From Atopobiaceae bacterium (lineage in GTDB: Bacteria; Actinomycetota; Coriobacteriia; Coriobacteriales; Atopobiaceae), in assembly GCA_902834555.1 (NCBI GenBank), contig CADFJN010000006.1, positions 1 through 64,000 on the forward strand: a DNA stretch of 64,000 nt. The letters are read 5' to 3'. The notes beneath the pieces are model-generated. The model ran no database searches and was not told the DNA's origin. It worked only from the letters and a program-made list of their open reading frames with translations. Positions 16,022-25,070 of the stretch are shown here, piece after piece; the stretch's first letter is position 1, and each line of letters opens with the position of its first letter. The position numbers and the translations under genes are program-made.

Positions 16022-17509
16022 ATGCAAACGACCACAGCCGCGGACGTTGCCCTCGAGTCCGGAGGGTCCGCAATCATCGCCTCGCGGGCCGTTCCCGTCA
16101 AGAGCGCACAAGGGATGCCGAGCGGCTTTCTCTGGGGAGGAGCTGTCGCTGCCAACCAGGTCGAGGGCGGCTATCTCGAGGACGGCAAAGGCGTCTCCAT
16201 CGCCGACGTCCAGACCGCCGGGGCCCATGGCGTCCCGCGCGAGATTCACGAGGCCGTACGCGAGGGTGTCTACTATCCCAACCACCAAGGCATCGACGCC
16301 TATCATCGCTATAGGGAGGACATTGCGCTCTTTGCAGAGATGGGCTTTAGGTGTCTGCGGACCTCGATTAGCTGGGCGCGCGTTTATCCCAACGGGGACG
16401 ACCCCGAGCCCAACGAGGCCGGGCTCGCCTTCTACGACCGCGTCTTCGACGATATGGTCGCCCATGGCATCGAGCCTGTCGTCACAATCTCGCATTACGA
16501 GATGCCCCTCCGCTTGGTGAGCGAGTACGGCTCGTGGCGCAACCCCGCGCTCATAGACTTCTACCTTCGCTTTTGCGAGACCATCTTCACCCGCTACCGC
16601 GAAAAGGTCCGCATATGGATGACGTTCAACGAGATTAACGAGACCATGAACAAGCGCACGCCCTTCAACCAGGCGGGCCTCGTCTTCTCAGAGGGGGAGG
16701 ATGTGAACGAGGCCAAGGTCCGGGCGAGCCACCACATGTTCCTCGCCGCCGCGCGTGCCGTTGCGCTCGGCCATAAGATCAACCCGGCCTTCAGAATCGG
16801 CTGCATGGTCCAGTACCCGACCACCTACGCCAAGACCTGCCGTCCGGAGGACGTGCTCGCCCGGCGACTCAACATGCTCCCCAACTACTATTACACCGAT
16901 GTCATGGTGAGAGGACACTACACCAACCTGTGCCGCGCCCAGCTTCGGCGCCTGGGCGTCGAGCTCGAGGTGAGCGAGGAGGACGCTGCGATTCTGGCGG
17001 CGGGGACGTCCGACTTCATCGCGTTCAGCTACTACTTCTCGTCTGTCGCCTCGAGCGAGACCGGCGACGACCTGCTCGTGGAGCGCGGCAACCCCTACCT
17101 CGATCGTACCGACTGGGGCTGGCCCATCGACGAGATCGGCCTGCGCGTTGCCCTCAACGAGCTCTATGACCGCTACCAGGTGCCCCTTTTCGTGGTCGAG
17201 AACGGTCTGGGTGCGCTCGACGAGCCCGACGAGAGCGGCTTCGTCGCTGACGACTACCGCATCGACTTCCTACGGCGGCACATCATCCAGATGGAGCGCG
17301 CCGTGAACGAGGACTACATCGATTTGATGGGCTACACCACGTGGGGACCCATCGACCTCGTGTCGGTGGGGACCGGCGAGATGAGAAAGCGCTACGGCTT
17401 CATTTACGTCGACCGCGACGATGCCGGCAACGGAACGCTAGCGCGCAGCAAGAAGAAGAGTTTCGACTGGTACCGTCGCGTCATCGCCTCGAACGGGCGG
17501 GAGCTTTAG
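16022..17509 (+). CDS. 6-phospho-beta-glucosidase, GH1
   Basis: A 495-residue glycoside hydrolase family 1 enzyme. The acid/base glutamate is Glu204 in TFNEINE and the nucleophile is Glu393 in VVENGLG. FLWGGAVAANQVEGGY near the start and the C-terminal GEMRKRYGFIYVD are typical, and the latter is the loop that binds the 6-phosphate in phospho-glycosidases. It splits the phosphorylated disaccharide delivered by the PTS into glucose 6-phosphate and glucose or an aglycone. I chose the ATG at 16022 because GGAGG lies 6 bases upstream. The first 30 or so residues, before SGFLWGG, are longer than usual. Confidence 0.93.
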   Translation: MQTTTAADVALESGGSAIIASRAVPVKSAQGMPSGFLWGGAVAANQVEGGYLEDGKGVSIADVQTAGAHGVPREIHEAVREGVYYPNHQGIDAYHRYREDIALFAEMGFRCLRTSISWARVYPNGDDPEPNEAGLAFYDRVFDDMVAHGIEPVVTISHYEMPLRLVSEYGSWRNPALIDFYLRFCETIFTRYREKVRIWMTFNEINETMNKRTPFNQAGLVFSEGEDVNEAKVRASHHMFLAAARAVALGHKINPAFRIGCMVQYPTTYAKTCRPEDVLARRLNMLPNYYYTDVMVRGHYTNLCRAQLRRLGVELEVSEEDAAILAAGTSDFIAFSYYFSSVASSETGDDLLVERGNPYLDRTDWGWPIDEIGLRVALNELYDRYQVPLFVVENGLGALDEPDESGFVADDYRIDFLRRHIIQMERAVNEDYIDLMGYTTWGPIDLVSVGTGEMRKRYGFIYVDRDDAGNGTLARSKKKSFDWYRRVIASNGREL

Positions 17510-17631
17510 GCCACAGGTTCTTCTGGCTGGGAGCCCTTCTTGAGATGTGCGTTAGAGAACTGGTCCCGTGGCTGGACCGCTGTTAGGAGACACGTGTCGT
17601 GGCGCTCCTTTGGGTAATATCGCATTGAGAT

Positions 17632-17668
17632 TCGGGGGCATGGCAGCGAGAAATCCGCCATGCCCCGA
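17632..17668. terminator. GC-rich hairpin after the cellobiose operon
   Basis: TCGGGGGCATGGC (17632-) pairs with GCCATGCCCCGA (17657-17668) with a single bulge and an 11-base loop. It lies about 120 bases beyond the end of the operon and has no strong T-run, so termination is plausible but not certain. A further half copy, CCGCCATGCCCCG, follows near 17684. The remaining intergenic sequence up to 17799 shows no gene. Confidence 0.5.
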
Positions 17669-17799
17669 TTCCTTAGCGGCATCCCGCCATGCCCCGCGAT
17701 TACAAACGGTCCCGGGCGCCGCGCCAGGAGGGAGAGGGAAGGATCCGCCTCCGCCGCCCGCTGCATCCCCGTACCAGCACGTGCGGTACTCCTTGCGGG

Positions 17800-19110
17800 T
17801 CACATGAGCTCTGCCGCAATCTCCGCCATGTCCTGCTGCTTCTCCGAGGCCGTGTCTTGGATGATTGAGTCGTCAAATATGGCGCTCACGTCGCCCTCCT
17901 CGGGCAGCCTCTTTCCTATGCTCCTCTCGTAGGCCATGGTCGCCCTGGAGACACCCACCAGAGCACCCTGCAGGCTGTTCTCGTTCTTCCTGATGTTGCG
18001 CATCAGTGCGCTGTTGTCGGAGCTCACCTCGGTCGCCGTCTTGACGTAGCCCATATCGTCGGCGTTGAAGTAGTCCATGCCCGGGCCGACGAGATCATCC
18101 AAGACTTGCAGCGCCAGGCGGAACGCCTTCCCCTGCGCCTCGGTGCGCAGCGCGGGCGCGAACTCCTGGATCGTGTCCTCGGTCGACATGACCTTCCTGA
18201 ACACCGTGCAGTCGCCCTTGCCGAAGGGGGTGGGCATCCGCCTCCCGGCGGCGGTCCTCTCCTGGTCGAACATCATGTCGGAGAGGAACACCATCATCTT
18301 GCCCGCATCTACCTCGTTGATGAGGGCGCCGTAGGCCAAATCCACGCTCTGCACCGCGTCCACGGCGTCCGCGAACACGCTCTGGCCATAGGGCGAGAAG
18401 TCCACGCGGGTGTTGGGGACGGCTGGGCGGACGATTCCGAACGTCGGCCCCACGGAGCCCGTGCCGATCTCCTCCGCGACGCCGGGCACGCCTACGACCC
18501 TTCCGTCCCCGTCGAAGCACACGGTCCGGATCCGGTAGGTCCCGTCGTTGCCCACGACGTGCATCTGCAGCTGGTCGAGAAGTGCGCCGCGCGAGAAGCA
18601 CCTCGTGACGAACGCTCACTCCCTCACGCCCTCCGCGTCCCAGGACAGCGGCACCGCCATGCGCGCGTCGTAGTGCCTCACGCGCACCAGGCGCCGCCCC
18701 GCGTCCATCCACACGGCAAAGGCCCTGGTCCCCAGCCCGAACGCGCGAACCACGGTCTCCTGCGACCTTCCCCAGAAGCTCGTGGACGAGAAGAACGAGC
18801 CGAACCAGTCGGTGCACTCCCGGCTCTCGCACGCCACCACGGTCTTCTCGTCCAGGAGCAGCGACCCCCACTCGCGGCACACCCGCATGGCGGGCATGAT
18901 GGTCCTGCGGTGCACCTGGTACACCCGCCCGAACCCGTCCGTGTCCCGGTAGTCGTAGAACTCCCCGACGGACCGCATCCACGAGTCCCACTCCCGCACA
19001 TGCGGCTCCATGTCCTCCAGCGCCCGCATGTTGTACCCCGCCGCTCCCAGGTACGCCCTCACGTGCTCCGGCAACCAGTACTCCTCGCCGCCCGACAGGT
19101 CCTTCTCCAT
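17800..19110 (-). pseudogene. Phage portal-like gene with one in-frame TGA
   Basis: Two coding stretches on the minus strand share the same frame and are separated only by a TGA at 18616-18618. The first (164 residues from the ATG at 19110) begins MEKDLSGGEEYWLPEHVRAY. The second continues AFVTRCFSRGALLDQLQMHV and ends VSSDNSALMRNIRKNENSLQGALV, MAYERSIG. Together they make a portal-like protein of about 436 residues, similar to A118/SPP1-type phage portals that form the DNA entry ring of the capsid. No other phage structural genes surround it, so it is a prophage relic or part of a small satellite. One nonsense change appears to be the only defect. Confidence 0.65.
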
Positions 19111-19191
19111 GCGCCCTCCGTCCTATAGGATTGGTTGAGAAGATCACATCTATCCCGGTCACAGCCGGCAATCCAGTCAGGGGGTTTCGCC

Positions 19192-19943
19192 GTGGGCGAG
19201 AAGGACAATGGCAAGGGGAAGTCACCGCTTACCCAGGAGACGGCAGCACAGGCGCTCGACGCCGTGTATCGCGCGGTGATCCAGGCATCCCAAAGGTCAG
19301 CAAGCCCGTCGACGAGTTCGCCGAAGACTACATCGACAGACACCGCACGCGGAGGGGAGCGGCGAAGGACCTCGTGCGGTGGCAGGTGGCCAAGTGCGGG
19401 ACGTCCGGCTTCGTGACGGGGCTGGGCGGCTTCATCACCATGCCCGTGGCCATACCGGCGAACCTCTCCAGCGTCCTCTACGTGCAGCTGCGCATGGTAG
19501 CCGCAATCGCGTACATGGGCGGCTACGACGTCAACTCCGACCAGGTGCAGACGCTCTGCTACATGGCCCTCGCCGGCGACGCCGTGGCGGACGTCGCCAA
19601 ACAGGTGGGGAAGAACGTCGGCGAGAAGATGCTCGTCAACACCATCAAGAAGCTCCCCGGGGAGGCGCTCGTGAAGATCAACCAGCGCGTAGGCTTCCGC
19701 CTCCTCACCAAGTTCGGCGAGAAGGGCGCGATCAACCTGGTCGACATGCTCCCCGTGGTCGGCGGGGTCGTGGGCGGCGCCTTCGACGTCGCGACCACGC
19801 AGGTGATAGCCAAGAACGCACTGGGGATCTTCCTTCCAAAGCCAGAGCCCGTCAAGGTCGAGGTCCAGGTTGTGGACGAGAAGGACGACCCGCTTCCAGA
19901 GGACACTGCATCGGGTCCCAACGACGAAGTCGCCGTCGAATAG
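19192..19943 (+). pseudogene. EcsC-family protein with a frameshift
   Basis: A GTG at 19192 with AGGGGG upstream opens VGEKDNGKGKSPLTQETAAQ and ALDAVYRAVIQ. Near 19283-19290 the coding signal moves to another frame and continues GIPKVSKPVDEFAEDYIDRH. It then runs through the EcsC core, with helices GTSGFVTGLGGFITMPVAIP and AAIAYMGGYDVNSDQVQTLC, to a TAG at 19943. Loss of one G in CAGGGCATC would explain the break. EcsC-domain proteins are poorly understood and were named after the Bacillus EcsABC cluster. The hydrophobic helices suggest membrane association. It is divergent from the portal relic. Confidence 0.6.
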
Positions 19944-20081
19944 CCTGGCGAGAAGGACCTCTCACCGTCGAGAAGCCCCTACGCCCCGCGCAGCACGTCG
20001 TCCATCATGGCGCACCTCACGGTATCGGTTGACGGCTACTCTCGTCCGAGATATTACCTGCCCACAATTTGCTGCGGTCCC

Positions 20082-20404
20082 GTTGGAAACTCCCTGAGTA
20101 GGCTCAACATCCAGGCAGCCAGCGTGGTCGTTCTCTGCGAGCCACAGTTCAAGCCGTCAATCGAGAACCAGACCATCTCCCGTGCGTATCGCATGGGGCA
20201 AACGAGGAAGGTCTTCGTCCATCGGCTGCTCTGCAAGGACACCATCGACGAGCGAATCATGCAGATCCTGGCGAACAAGCAGCGGATTTTCGATTCCTTG
20301 CCGACGGGTCGGTCGCGGCTGAGCAGGTGGACCAGGCCTTCAGCCGGGAGACTATGGACCAGATCGTGCGGGATGAGCTCAGGAAGTACGCCGGAGTGCG
20401 GTAG
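20082..20404 (+). pseudogene. 3' fragment of a SNF2-family helicase gene
   Basis: Only the end of the helicase C-terminal domain remains: LNIQAASVVVLCEPQFKPS, ENQTISRAYRMGQTRKVFVH and KDTIDERIMQILANKQRIFD. The segment AYRMGQ is helicase motif VI. Near 20296 the frame shifts, and the tail continues LADGSVAAEQVDQAFS to DELRKYAGVR and a TAG at 20402-20404. The upstream catalytic parts are absent. Its last 60 or so bases recur in part at 35274-35312 and 36203-36240, which makes this gene end a likely integration target. Confidence 0.75.
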
Positions 20405-20427
20405 GGGAGGGCTACTCGCATCGCAAC
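20370..20427. repeat. Att-like repeat, copy A (SNF2 3' end)
   Basis: Covers the end of the helicase fragment and the following 23 bases. The words are GGGATGAGCTCAGGAAG, TACGCCGG and GCGGTAGGGGAGGGCT, then CTCGCATCGCAAC. Its right 30 bases (20398-20427) match 35283-35312 at 29 of 30. Its left part matches 36203-36227. Confidence 0.75.
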
Positions 20428-21091
20428 CGGCCCAGTGGCCAGCGATTCAGATGTTCGGGATTCGCTGTTAAACAAGTCCTGATATATGCGTCCGGACTCC
20501 CTGCTTGCCTTCGTTTCGACCAAGAGAGCGAGGGGCTGGAGGCCCGGATGAACAGCAATATGCTGCAGGGGGTGCTCGCGCTGCCGGCGGGCGAAGGGCG
20601 GGGTGCTCCGTGAGCCTGCCAACATCCTGGTGCATGGGGAGGCGGCTCTGCGACGTGATGGCTAGATGGACCAGTGCGTTCGAGGGGAGTCGATCCAAGT
20701 GGACGGGCCTCGGCTGGGCGAGTCCCTCAGGGGCCCGCCGCCTCACGGCTTCATGCCTAGGTAGGGCGGCGGATCGGGCAGGCGCGGGCTGCCGAATGCT
20801 GAGTTCGGCGTCATCACGGGCGCTGATGACTCGGGCGACTGCTTTTGCTGCGTGTCGTCGAGGGGGAAGACCGGCTCTGAGAGGGTGCGTGCGTCGATCG
20901 CCAGCGTCGACCTCGCGGGCGCCGAGGTCTTCGCGGACACGCTCTCCTCCTATGCGGTTCCACTCAGGTCGGTCGGCATCACGACTCACAACAGGTTCAA
21001 CTCGAGCGAGGCGGCCGCAGATTAGCTCGGTGCCCCCTCTATCCGCTCGAGTTCATATAAGAGCTGGTTTAACAGCAGTTTCAAATGATGC
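20428..21091. other. Decayed sequence downstream of the SNF2 fragment
   Basis: No intact gene is seen. On the plus strand some coding-like pieces occur in changing frames, for example SEGLEARMNSNMLQGV near 20530 and SIASVDLAGAEVFADTL near 20895-20945, ending HNRFNSSEAAAD before a TAG near 21022-21024. I read these as the debris of one gene of unknown family. The convergent HAD gene ends at 21092. Confidence 0.45.
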
Positions 21092-21751
21092 CTAGAGGTT
21101 TTCGATTTCGTAGATTCTCGGATCGTGATAATCCTCTATGACGATGGTTGAATAGCGGCGAAGCTCTTGAGTGTCTTGGTCATTCTTCTTATACGCAATA
21201 CCCACTGTACGAATACCTGCGAGCCTGCATGCTCTGCAGCCGAAGACCGCATCTTCGAAAACAATCGAATGTTCCGGTGCTGACCCGACGCGCTCTATTG
21301 CCTCGAGGTAGACATCTGGCCGGCTCTTGTCATTGCCAACATCTCCTGTGTAGGCAATTGCGGCGAAGTTATCGGCTATGTTGAGGTTGCTGAGCGCATT
21401 TCTGATTATTGTTGGTGGCGTTGAGCTTGCGATAGAAAGCTGTATCCCGTTTGAATGGAGAAAGGCAACATATTCAAGCGCATGTGGCAAGGGCATAACG
21501 TCATTGGCATATCCAGTGATAACGCGTGAGCTCAAGTCATCAAATACTTCCTGAACAGTACCGCCGGCTCCCAGCTCGTCGTGGAATCTGCAACATTTCT
21601 CGCCAAAACTGAGGTGTTCAATCTCATCGAGATAGGAGCGTGAGTTGTCCGGTAGATAGTCGGCCAAGTACGTTTCCAAGGTTTTCCTCCACATGGCAGC
21701 AGAGTTCACCAAGGTGCCATCAAAGTCGAAGACTACTGCTTTCTGACACAT
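21092..21751 (-). CDS. HAD-superfamily sugar-phosphate phosphatase (beta-PGM-like)
   Basis: This 219-residue protein has HAD motif I, VFDFDGTLVNS (nucleophile Asp9, acid Asp11), a helical cap, motif II near SIASSTPP, a lysine in GNDKSRPDVY, and motif IV IVFEDAVFGCRAC. The family contains beta-phosphoglucomutases and small sugar-phosphate phosphatases. It is transcribed away from the aldolase/kinase/PTS operon, and the shared gap holds operator-like words, so it likely works with that operon by removing phosphate from an intermediate or a toxic side product. The substrate is unknown. Base composition is lower in GC than the chromosome, like the rest of this block. Confidence 0.85.
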   Translation of the reverse strand: MCQKAVVFDFDGTLVNSAAMWRKTLETYLADYLPDNSRSYLDEIEHLSFGEKCCRFHDELGAGGTVQEVFDDLSSRVITGYANDVMPLPHALEYVAFLHSNGIQLSIASSTPPTIIRNALSNLNIADNFAAIAYTGDVGNDKSRPDVYLEAIERVGSAPEHSIVFEDAVFGCRACRLAGIRTVGIAYKKNDQDTQELRRYSTIVIEDYHDPRIYEIENL

Positions 21752-21810
21752 AATCTGCCTTCCTCAAGTCGTTGAACTGTTGCTCTGATGACTCGACAAT
21801 ATAGTTATAT

Positions 21811-21836
21811 ATACGACCATATACAACCATAAACAA
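21811..21836. promoter_or_regulatory. Tandem operator-like words in a divergent promoter
   Basis: ATACGACCAT is followed directly by ATACAACCAT and AAACAA, in an AT-rich gap between the HAD gene and the aldolase gene. The same word, ATACAACCATAGACAA, recurs before the glucitol-PTS genes (24370) and related forms occur at 28730 and 30377. It is probably the site of one or both GntR/UTRA regulators encoded in this block. Confidence 0.55.
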
Positions 21837-21891
21837 ATAGAGTATATTGCAGGCAAAGTCTTGGTCTATCGAAAGAAAGGCGGAGTTTGTC

Positions 21892-22734
21892 ATGGCTGTC
21901 GTTAGCTCACTCGAACTGGTGGCAATTGCTCAAAAGAACGGTTGGCTTCTGCCCGCGTATAACACTACGAATATGGAGATGACTTTCGGAATCCTGGATG
22001 GTCTGCAACGTGCTGGCATGCCGGGCATCCTCCAGATTGCCCCAACCAACGTCAAGCTATCTGATTACGAGACAATCGCAATGATTGTGAAAAAGGTTTC
22101 AGAGGGCTATGTAGTACCTACCGCTTTGCATCTCGATCACGGTAAGACGCTCGAAGACGTTCGACAGGCAGTCCAGGCTGGATTTACCTCAATCATGATT
22201 GACGGAGCCGCCCTCTCCTTCGAAGAGAATATTCGCTTCTCGCGTGAAGCTGTCGATTATTGCCACTGCTACGGAATCCCTGTTGAGGCTGAGCTTGGTG
22301 CTATTAGGGGGAAGGAAGACGATCATGTCTCAGAAGCCGATTTGAAGACAGATCCCTCTCAGGTTGAGGAGTTCGTGGATCGCACCGGATGCGATTTGCT
22401 GGCTGTCTCGATTGGCAATGTTCATGGTCTCGAGGATACACCGCGGATAGATCTTCCTCTTCTGGAGAAGCTTTATTCAGTTGCGCCTTGCCCGCTTGTG
22501 CTCCACGGAGGGTCTGGCATCCCTTACGAAATCATTCATGCCATGCAGCCATACGGCATGGTGAAAGTAAATATTGCAAGCGATCTGCGTAAGGCTTTCA
22601 TTACTACGGTCGGTAAGGCGTATGAAGCAAACAATAACGAGCACAACCTTGCCCGCGTGCTCATTGATGTTCGCAAAGCCGTCGCAGATGTCGCATACAA
22701 GACCACTCGTGCGATTAACGGCCTCCCCTATTAG
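21892..22734 (+). CDS. Class II ketose-bisphosphate aldolase
   Basis: A 280-residue zinc-dependent aldolase of the fructose/tagatose-bisphosphate (FbaA/GatY) family. Visible motifs are LHLDHGKT (zinc ligands), MIDGAALSFEENI, VEAELGAIRGKEDDH, GNVHG and VLHGGSGIP. It should split a ketose bisphosphate or ketose 1-phosphate into dihydroxyacetone phosphate and an aldehyde. I chose the ATG at 21892 because AGGCGGAG lies 6 bases upstream. It is the first gene of the first sugar module, and a close paralogue (30441-31310) leads the second. The kinase and isomerase-like genes downstream fit a bisphosphate-splitting route. Confidence 0.9.
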   Translation: MAVVSSLELVAIAQKNGWLLPAYNTTNMEMTFGILDGLQRAGMPGILQIAPTNVKLSDYETIAMIVKKVSEGYVVPTALHLDHGKTLEDVRQAVQAGFTSIMIDGAALSFEENIRFSREAVDYCHCYGIPVEAELGAIRGKEDDHVSEADLKTDPSQVEEFVDRTGCDLLAVSIGNVHGLEDTPRIDLPLLEKLYSVAPCPLVLHGGSGIPYEIIHAMQPYGMVKVNIASDLRKAFITTVGKAYEANNNEHNLARVLIDVRKAVADVAYKTTRAINGLPY

Positions 22735-22828
22735 GCCTTCTGCTGAAATCTGCTGGGGCAAGGGATTTGCGAACAACCTGACTTTGCGTATACGTTGCAA
22801 CTTCCCCTGCAGAATCGATTGGGATGCA

Positions 22829-24310
22829 ATGAAAAGATTCGTTGGCATAGATTTGGGCACCTCATCTGTCAAGGTTGTTGTGACGGACGAGTGTGGTCAC
22901 GTCGAGCGTATGGCGACAAGAGCCTATAACATTTCTGAGCCAGTTCCCCAGTGGCGAGAGATTGACCCAATGATCTGGTGGAAAGCAACAGCTGAAGCAT
23001 CTCGCGAGATACTTGAGGGGTATCCTGCCTCGGAAATTGCAGGCGTGGGCGTGACGGGACAGATGCACACACTTGTATGCCTTGATGAGCGCGATGTCCC
23101 TGTATGTCCTGCTATTATGTGGAATGATCTCAGGTCGGCGGAATTGGTTTCCGATGCCAGAACGGCATTGGCGGATGCCGGCGAGAGCTACCTTGCTCGA
23201 ATCATCTCGACCGGGAGCCCAGCCCTAAGTCTTGCGTGGATAAAAGCAAATCGTCCTGATGTCTTCTCTAGAATTCGCACCATTGTTATTGCGCCTGACT
23301 GGATCGTTAAATGCCTCAGTGGCGCAATTGGCACGGATTGGTGCGAGGCATCGACTTTGTCATTATTTGATCTTGAAAAGGGCATCTGGTCAACGACTGC
23401 GTGCAAGTCGTTGGGCGTACCGCTGCACATCCTTCCAGAGATCCAGAGCGCTGACAGTATTGTTGGGGGCGTGACGAAGATGGCAGGGGAGGCAAGTGGC
23501 ATCCCTGCTGGTACTCCGGTTATTCGTGGAACGGGGGATAATCCGGCCTCGGCAATTCCGACAGGCTGCTTTGGAGAGAGGGTTCCTGTCATCTCTCTTG
23601 GTACTTCTGGGGTGCTTATGTACTCATTGCCTGGTAGCATCCGAGCAAAATGGGGGAAATCTGTTCTGTTCTCGGAGTCATCGGGAAGCCTGTCAACATT
23701 GATTCAGCTCACCATCCAGACCTGTGGAAATGCCGTAGATTGGCTAACGCGTGAAATGTTAAGATGCCCGGACTACGACCTTGAGGATGCCCGCGCAAAT
23801 GACATTCTCTACGATACGGATAGATTAATCTTTTATCCGTTCCTCAATGGGGATAAGACGCTGTATGGTGATTCAAGTATTCGCGGGGCATTCGTGGGCA
23901 TTTCACTTGAAACCTCAAGAAGCGACTTGCAGAGAGCCGTAATGGAGGGAATCTCCATGGGCTTTAGACAGCTACTTGAACATGTAGATGAATCTGGATC
24001 TTGGGGAGAGATTCGTGTAGTGGGTGGGGGAGCACACTCAGATTTGTGGATGCAGATACTTTCTTCAGTCCTAAGCAAACAGATTGTGCGTCTGACCGGA
24101 GTGAAGGGTGCTGCCCAAGGAGCAGCCATGATTGCGGCGTCAGCTGTGCGGGGAATTGACCTTGTAACAATCTTGCAGGAGCTTGGGAAACAGGAAGAAG
24201 CGTTTGAACCGAATCAGCAGGCAGTCAGCATGTATGAACGTAAGTATGGCGCCTTCTTGGAGCTTCACGATGCTGTCGGCACGCTTGGTGCTAGGGAATT
24301 CAACCGTTAG
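22829..24310 (+). CDS. FGGY-family carbohydrate kinase (xylulokinase-like)
   Basis: This 493-residue ASKHA-fold kinase starts KRFVGIDLGTSSVKVVV, the ATP-binding phosphate-1 motif. It then has GVTGQMHTLVCLD, AIMWNDLRS, a middle stretch PVIRGTGDNPASAI, and a C-terminal adenosine-binding EIRVVGGGAHSDLWMQI. The TGQMH motif is that of xylulokinases, but related kinases act on other ketoses and polyols. It phosphorylates a free or phosphorylated sugar, perhaps making the aldolase substrate. The ATG at 22829 lacks a strong ribosome site and is 94 bases after the aldolase stop. A second FGGY kinase lies at 33700-35199. Confidence 0.85.
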   Translation: MKRFVGIDLGTSSVKVVVTDECGHVERMATRAYNISEPVPQWREIDPMIWWKATAEASREILEGYPASEIAGVGVTGQMHTLVCLDERDVPVCPAIMWNDLRSAELVSDARTALADAGESYLARIISTGSPALSLAWIKANRPDVFSRIRTIVIAPDWIVKCLSGAIGTDWCEASTLSLFDLEKGIWSTTACKSLGVPLHILPEIQSADSIVGGVTKMAGEASGIPAGTPVIRGTGDNPASAIPTGCFGERVPVISLGTSGVLMYSLPGSIRAKWGKSVLFSESSGSLSTLIQLTIQTCGNAVDWLTREMLRCPDYDLEDARANDILYDTDRLIFYPFLNGDKTLYGDSSIRGAFVGISLETSRSDLQRAVMEGISMGFRQLLEHVDESGSWGEIRVVGGGAHSDLWMQILSSVLSKQIVRLTGVKGAAQGAAMIAASAVRGIDLVTILQELGKQEEAFEPNQQAVSMYERKYGAFLELHDAVGTLGAREFNR

Positions 24311-24369
24311 CGCCCTTTCACATGCCGTTCGACCCATTTGCTATTTAAGAAACAACTACAGACAATACT

Positions 24370-24385
24370 ATACAACCATAGACAA
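24370..24385. promoter_or_regulatory. Operator-like word before the glucitol-PTS genes
   Basis: ATACAACCATAGACAA is nearly identical to the word at 21821-21836. It lies between the kinase stop and the SrlA-like start and may allow a second, internally regulated promoter. The surrounding gap (24311-24477) is otherwise empty. Confidence 0.5.
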
Positions 24386-24477
24386 GTTAGCTGATTACCA
24401 ATGGAGGTGGATAGGTCGGGCCTTGTCTTCACTGATATCGAACGGATACGTACAGTCGCTAGAAATTGGAGGGTTAC

Positions 24478-25026
24478 ATGGGAGCTGTCAATGACGTAAT
24501 GATATGGCTTGCGGAGAACTTTACAGGACTGTTCAACGCCGCAGGACAGCAGTTCGCATCGTTCATTACAAGCATGATTCCAATGCTGGTTTGCTTGATT
24601 CTCACCATTAAGGCACTCATCGCGCTTATCGGCGAGGAGCGCGTGTATGGATTCATGAAGAAGTGCACCAAGTATGCAGTCCTTCGCTACACCCTCATCC
24701 CATTCCTGTGCACGTTTTTCCTGTGCAACCCGATGGCGTATACCTTCGGCGTGTTTGTCGAAGAAAAGTACAAGCCCGCATTCTACGATGCTGTTGTGTC
24801 CATGATGCACCCCATCACGGGACTTTTCCCCCATGCTAACTCGTCGGAGCTGTTCGTCTGGCTCGGAATCTCGGCGGGATATGAGGCAGTGGGAGGAAAC
24901 TCCTCTGCTCTCGCCATTCGCTTCCTTTTCGTGGGACTTATCGTCTGCCTAATCAAGGGCATCGTGACGGAGAAGGTCTACTTCGCCATGGTCAAGCACA
25001 ATGAAAAGAAGAAGCTTGCTGCGTAA
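24478..25026 (+). CDS. PTS glucitol/sorbitol EIIC component
   Basis: This 182-residue membrane protein matches SrlA/GutA, the IIC part of the glucitol PTS. Hydrophobic segments occur near residues 20-50 and 70-90 and at 150-170. AYTFGVFVEEKYKPAFYDA and LFVWLGISAGYEAVGG are family-like stretches. It forms the permease with the SrlE-type protein that follows. GGAGGG lies 5 bases upstream of the ATG at 24478. It starts the order SrlA, SrlE, GutM, SrlB, in which the activator gene sits among the transporter genes. Confidence 0.9.
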   Translation: MGAVNDVMIWLAENFTGLFNAAGQQFASFITSMIPMLVCLILTIKALIALIGEERVYGFMKKCTKYAVLRYTLIPFLCTFFLCNPMAYTFGVFVEEKYKPAFYDAVVSMMHPITGLFPHANSSELFVWLGISAGYEAVGGNSSALAIRFLFVGLIVCLIKGIVTEKVYFAMVKHNEKKKLAA

Positions 25027-25070
25027 CAGTGAATTTACAACGAATACCCCGAGAGGCGAGTGATTCTCGT

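Noticed and set aside
14905..16155. A 416-codon minus-strand frame opposite the EIIC gene
   Set aside because: Extremely charged and repetitive, antisense to a permease; not a protein.
20505..21095. A 196-codon plus-strand frame
   Set aside because: Arg/Ser/Ala-rich with no domain; coding-like pieces of a decayed gene occur in other frames of the same stretch.
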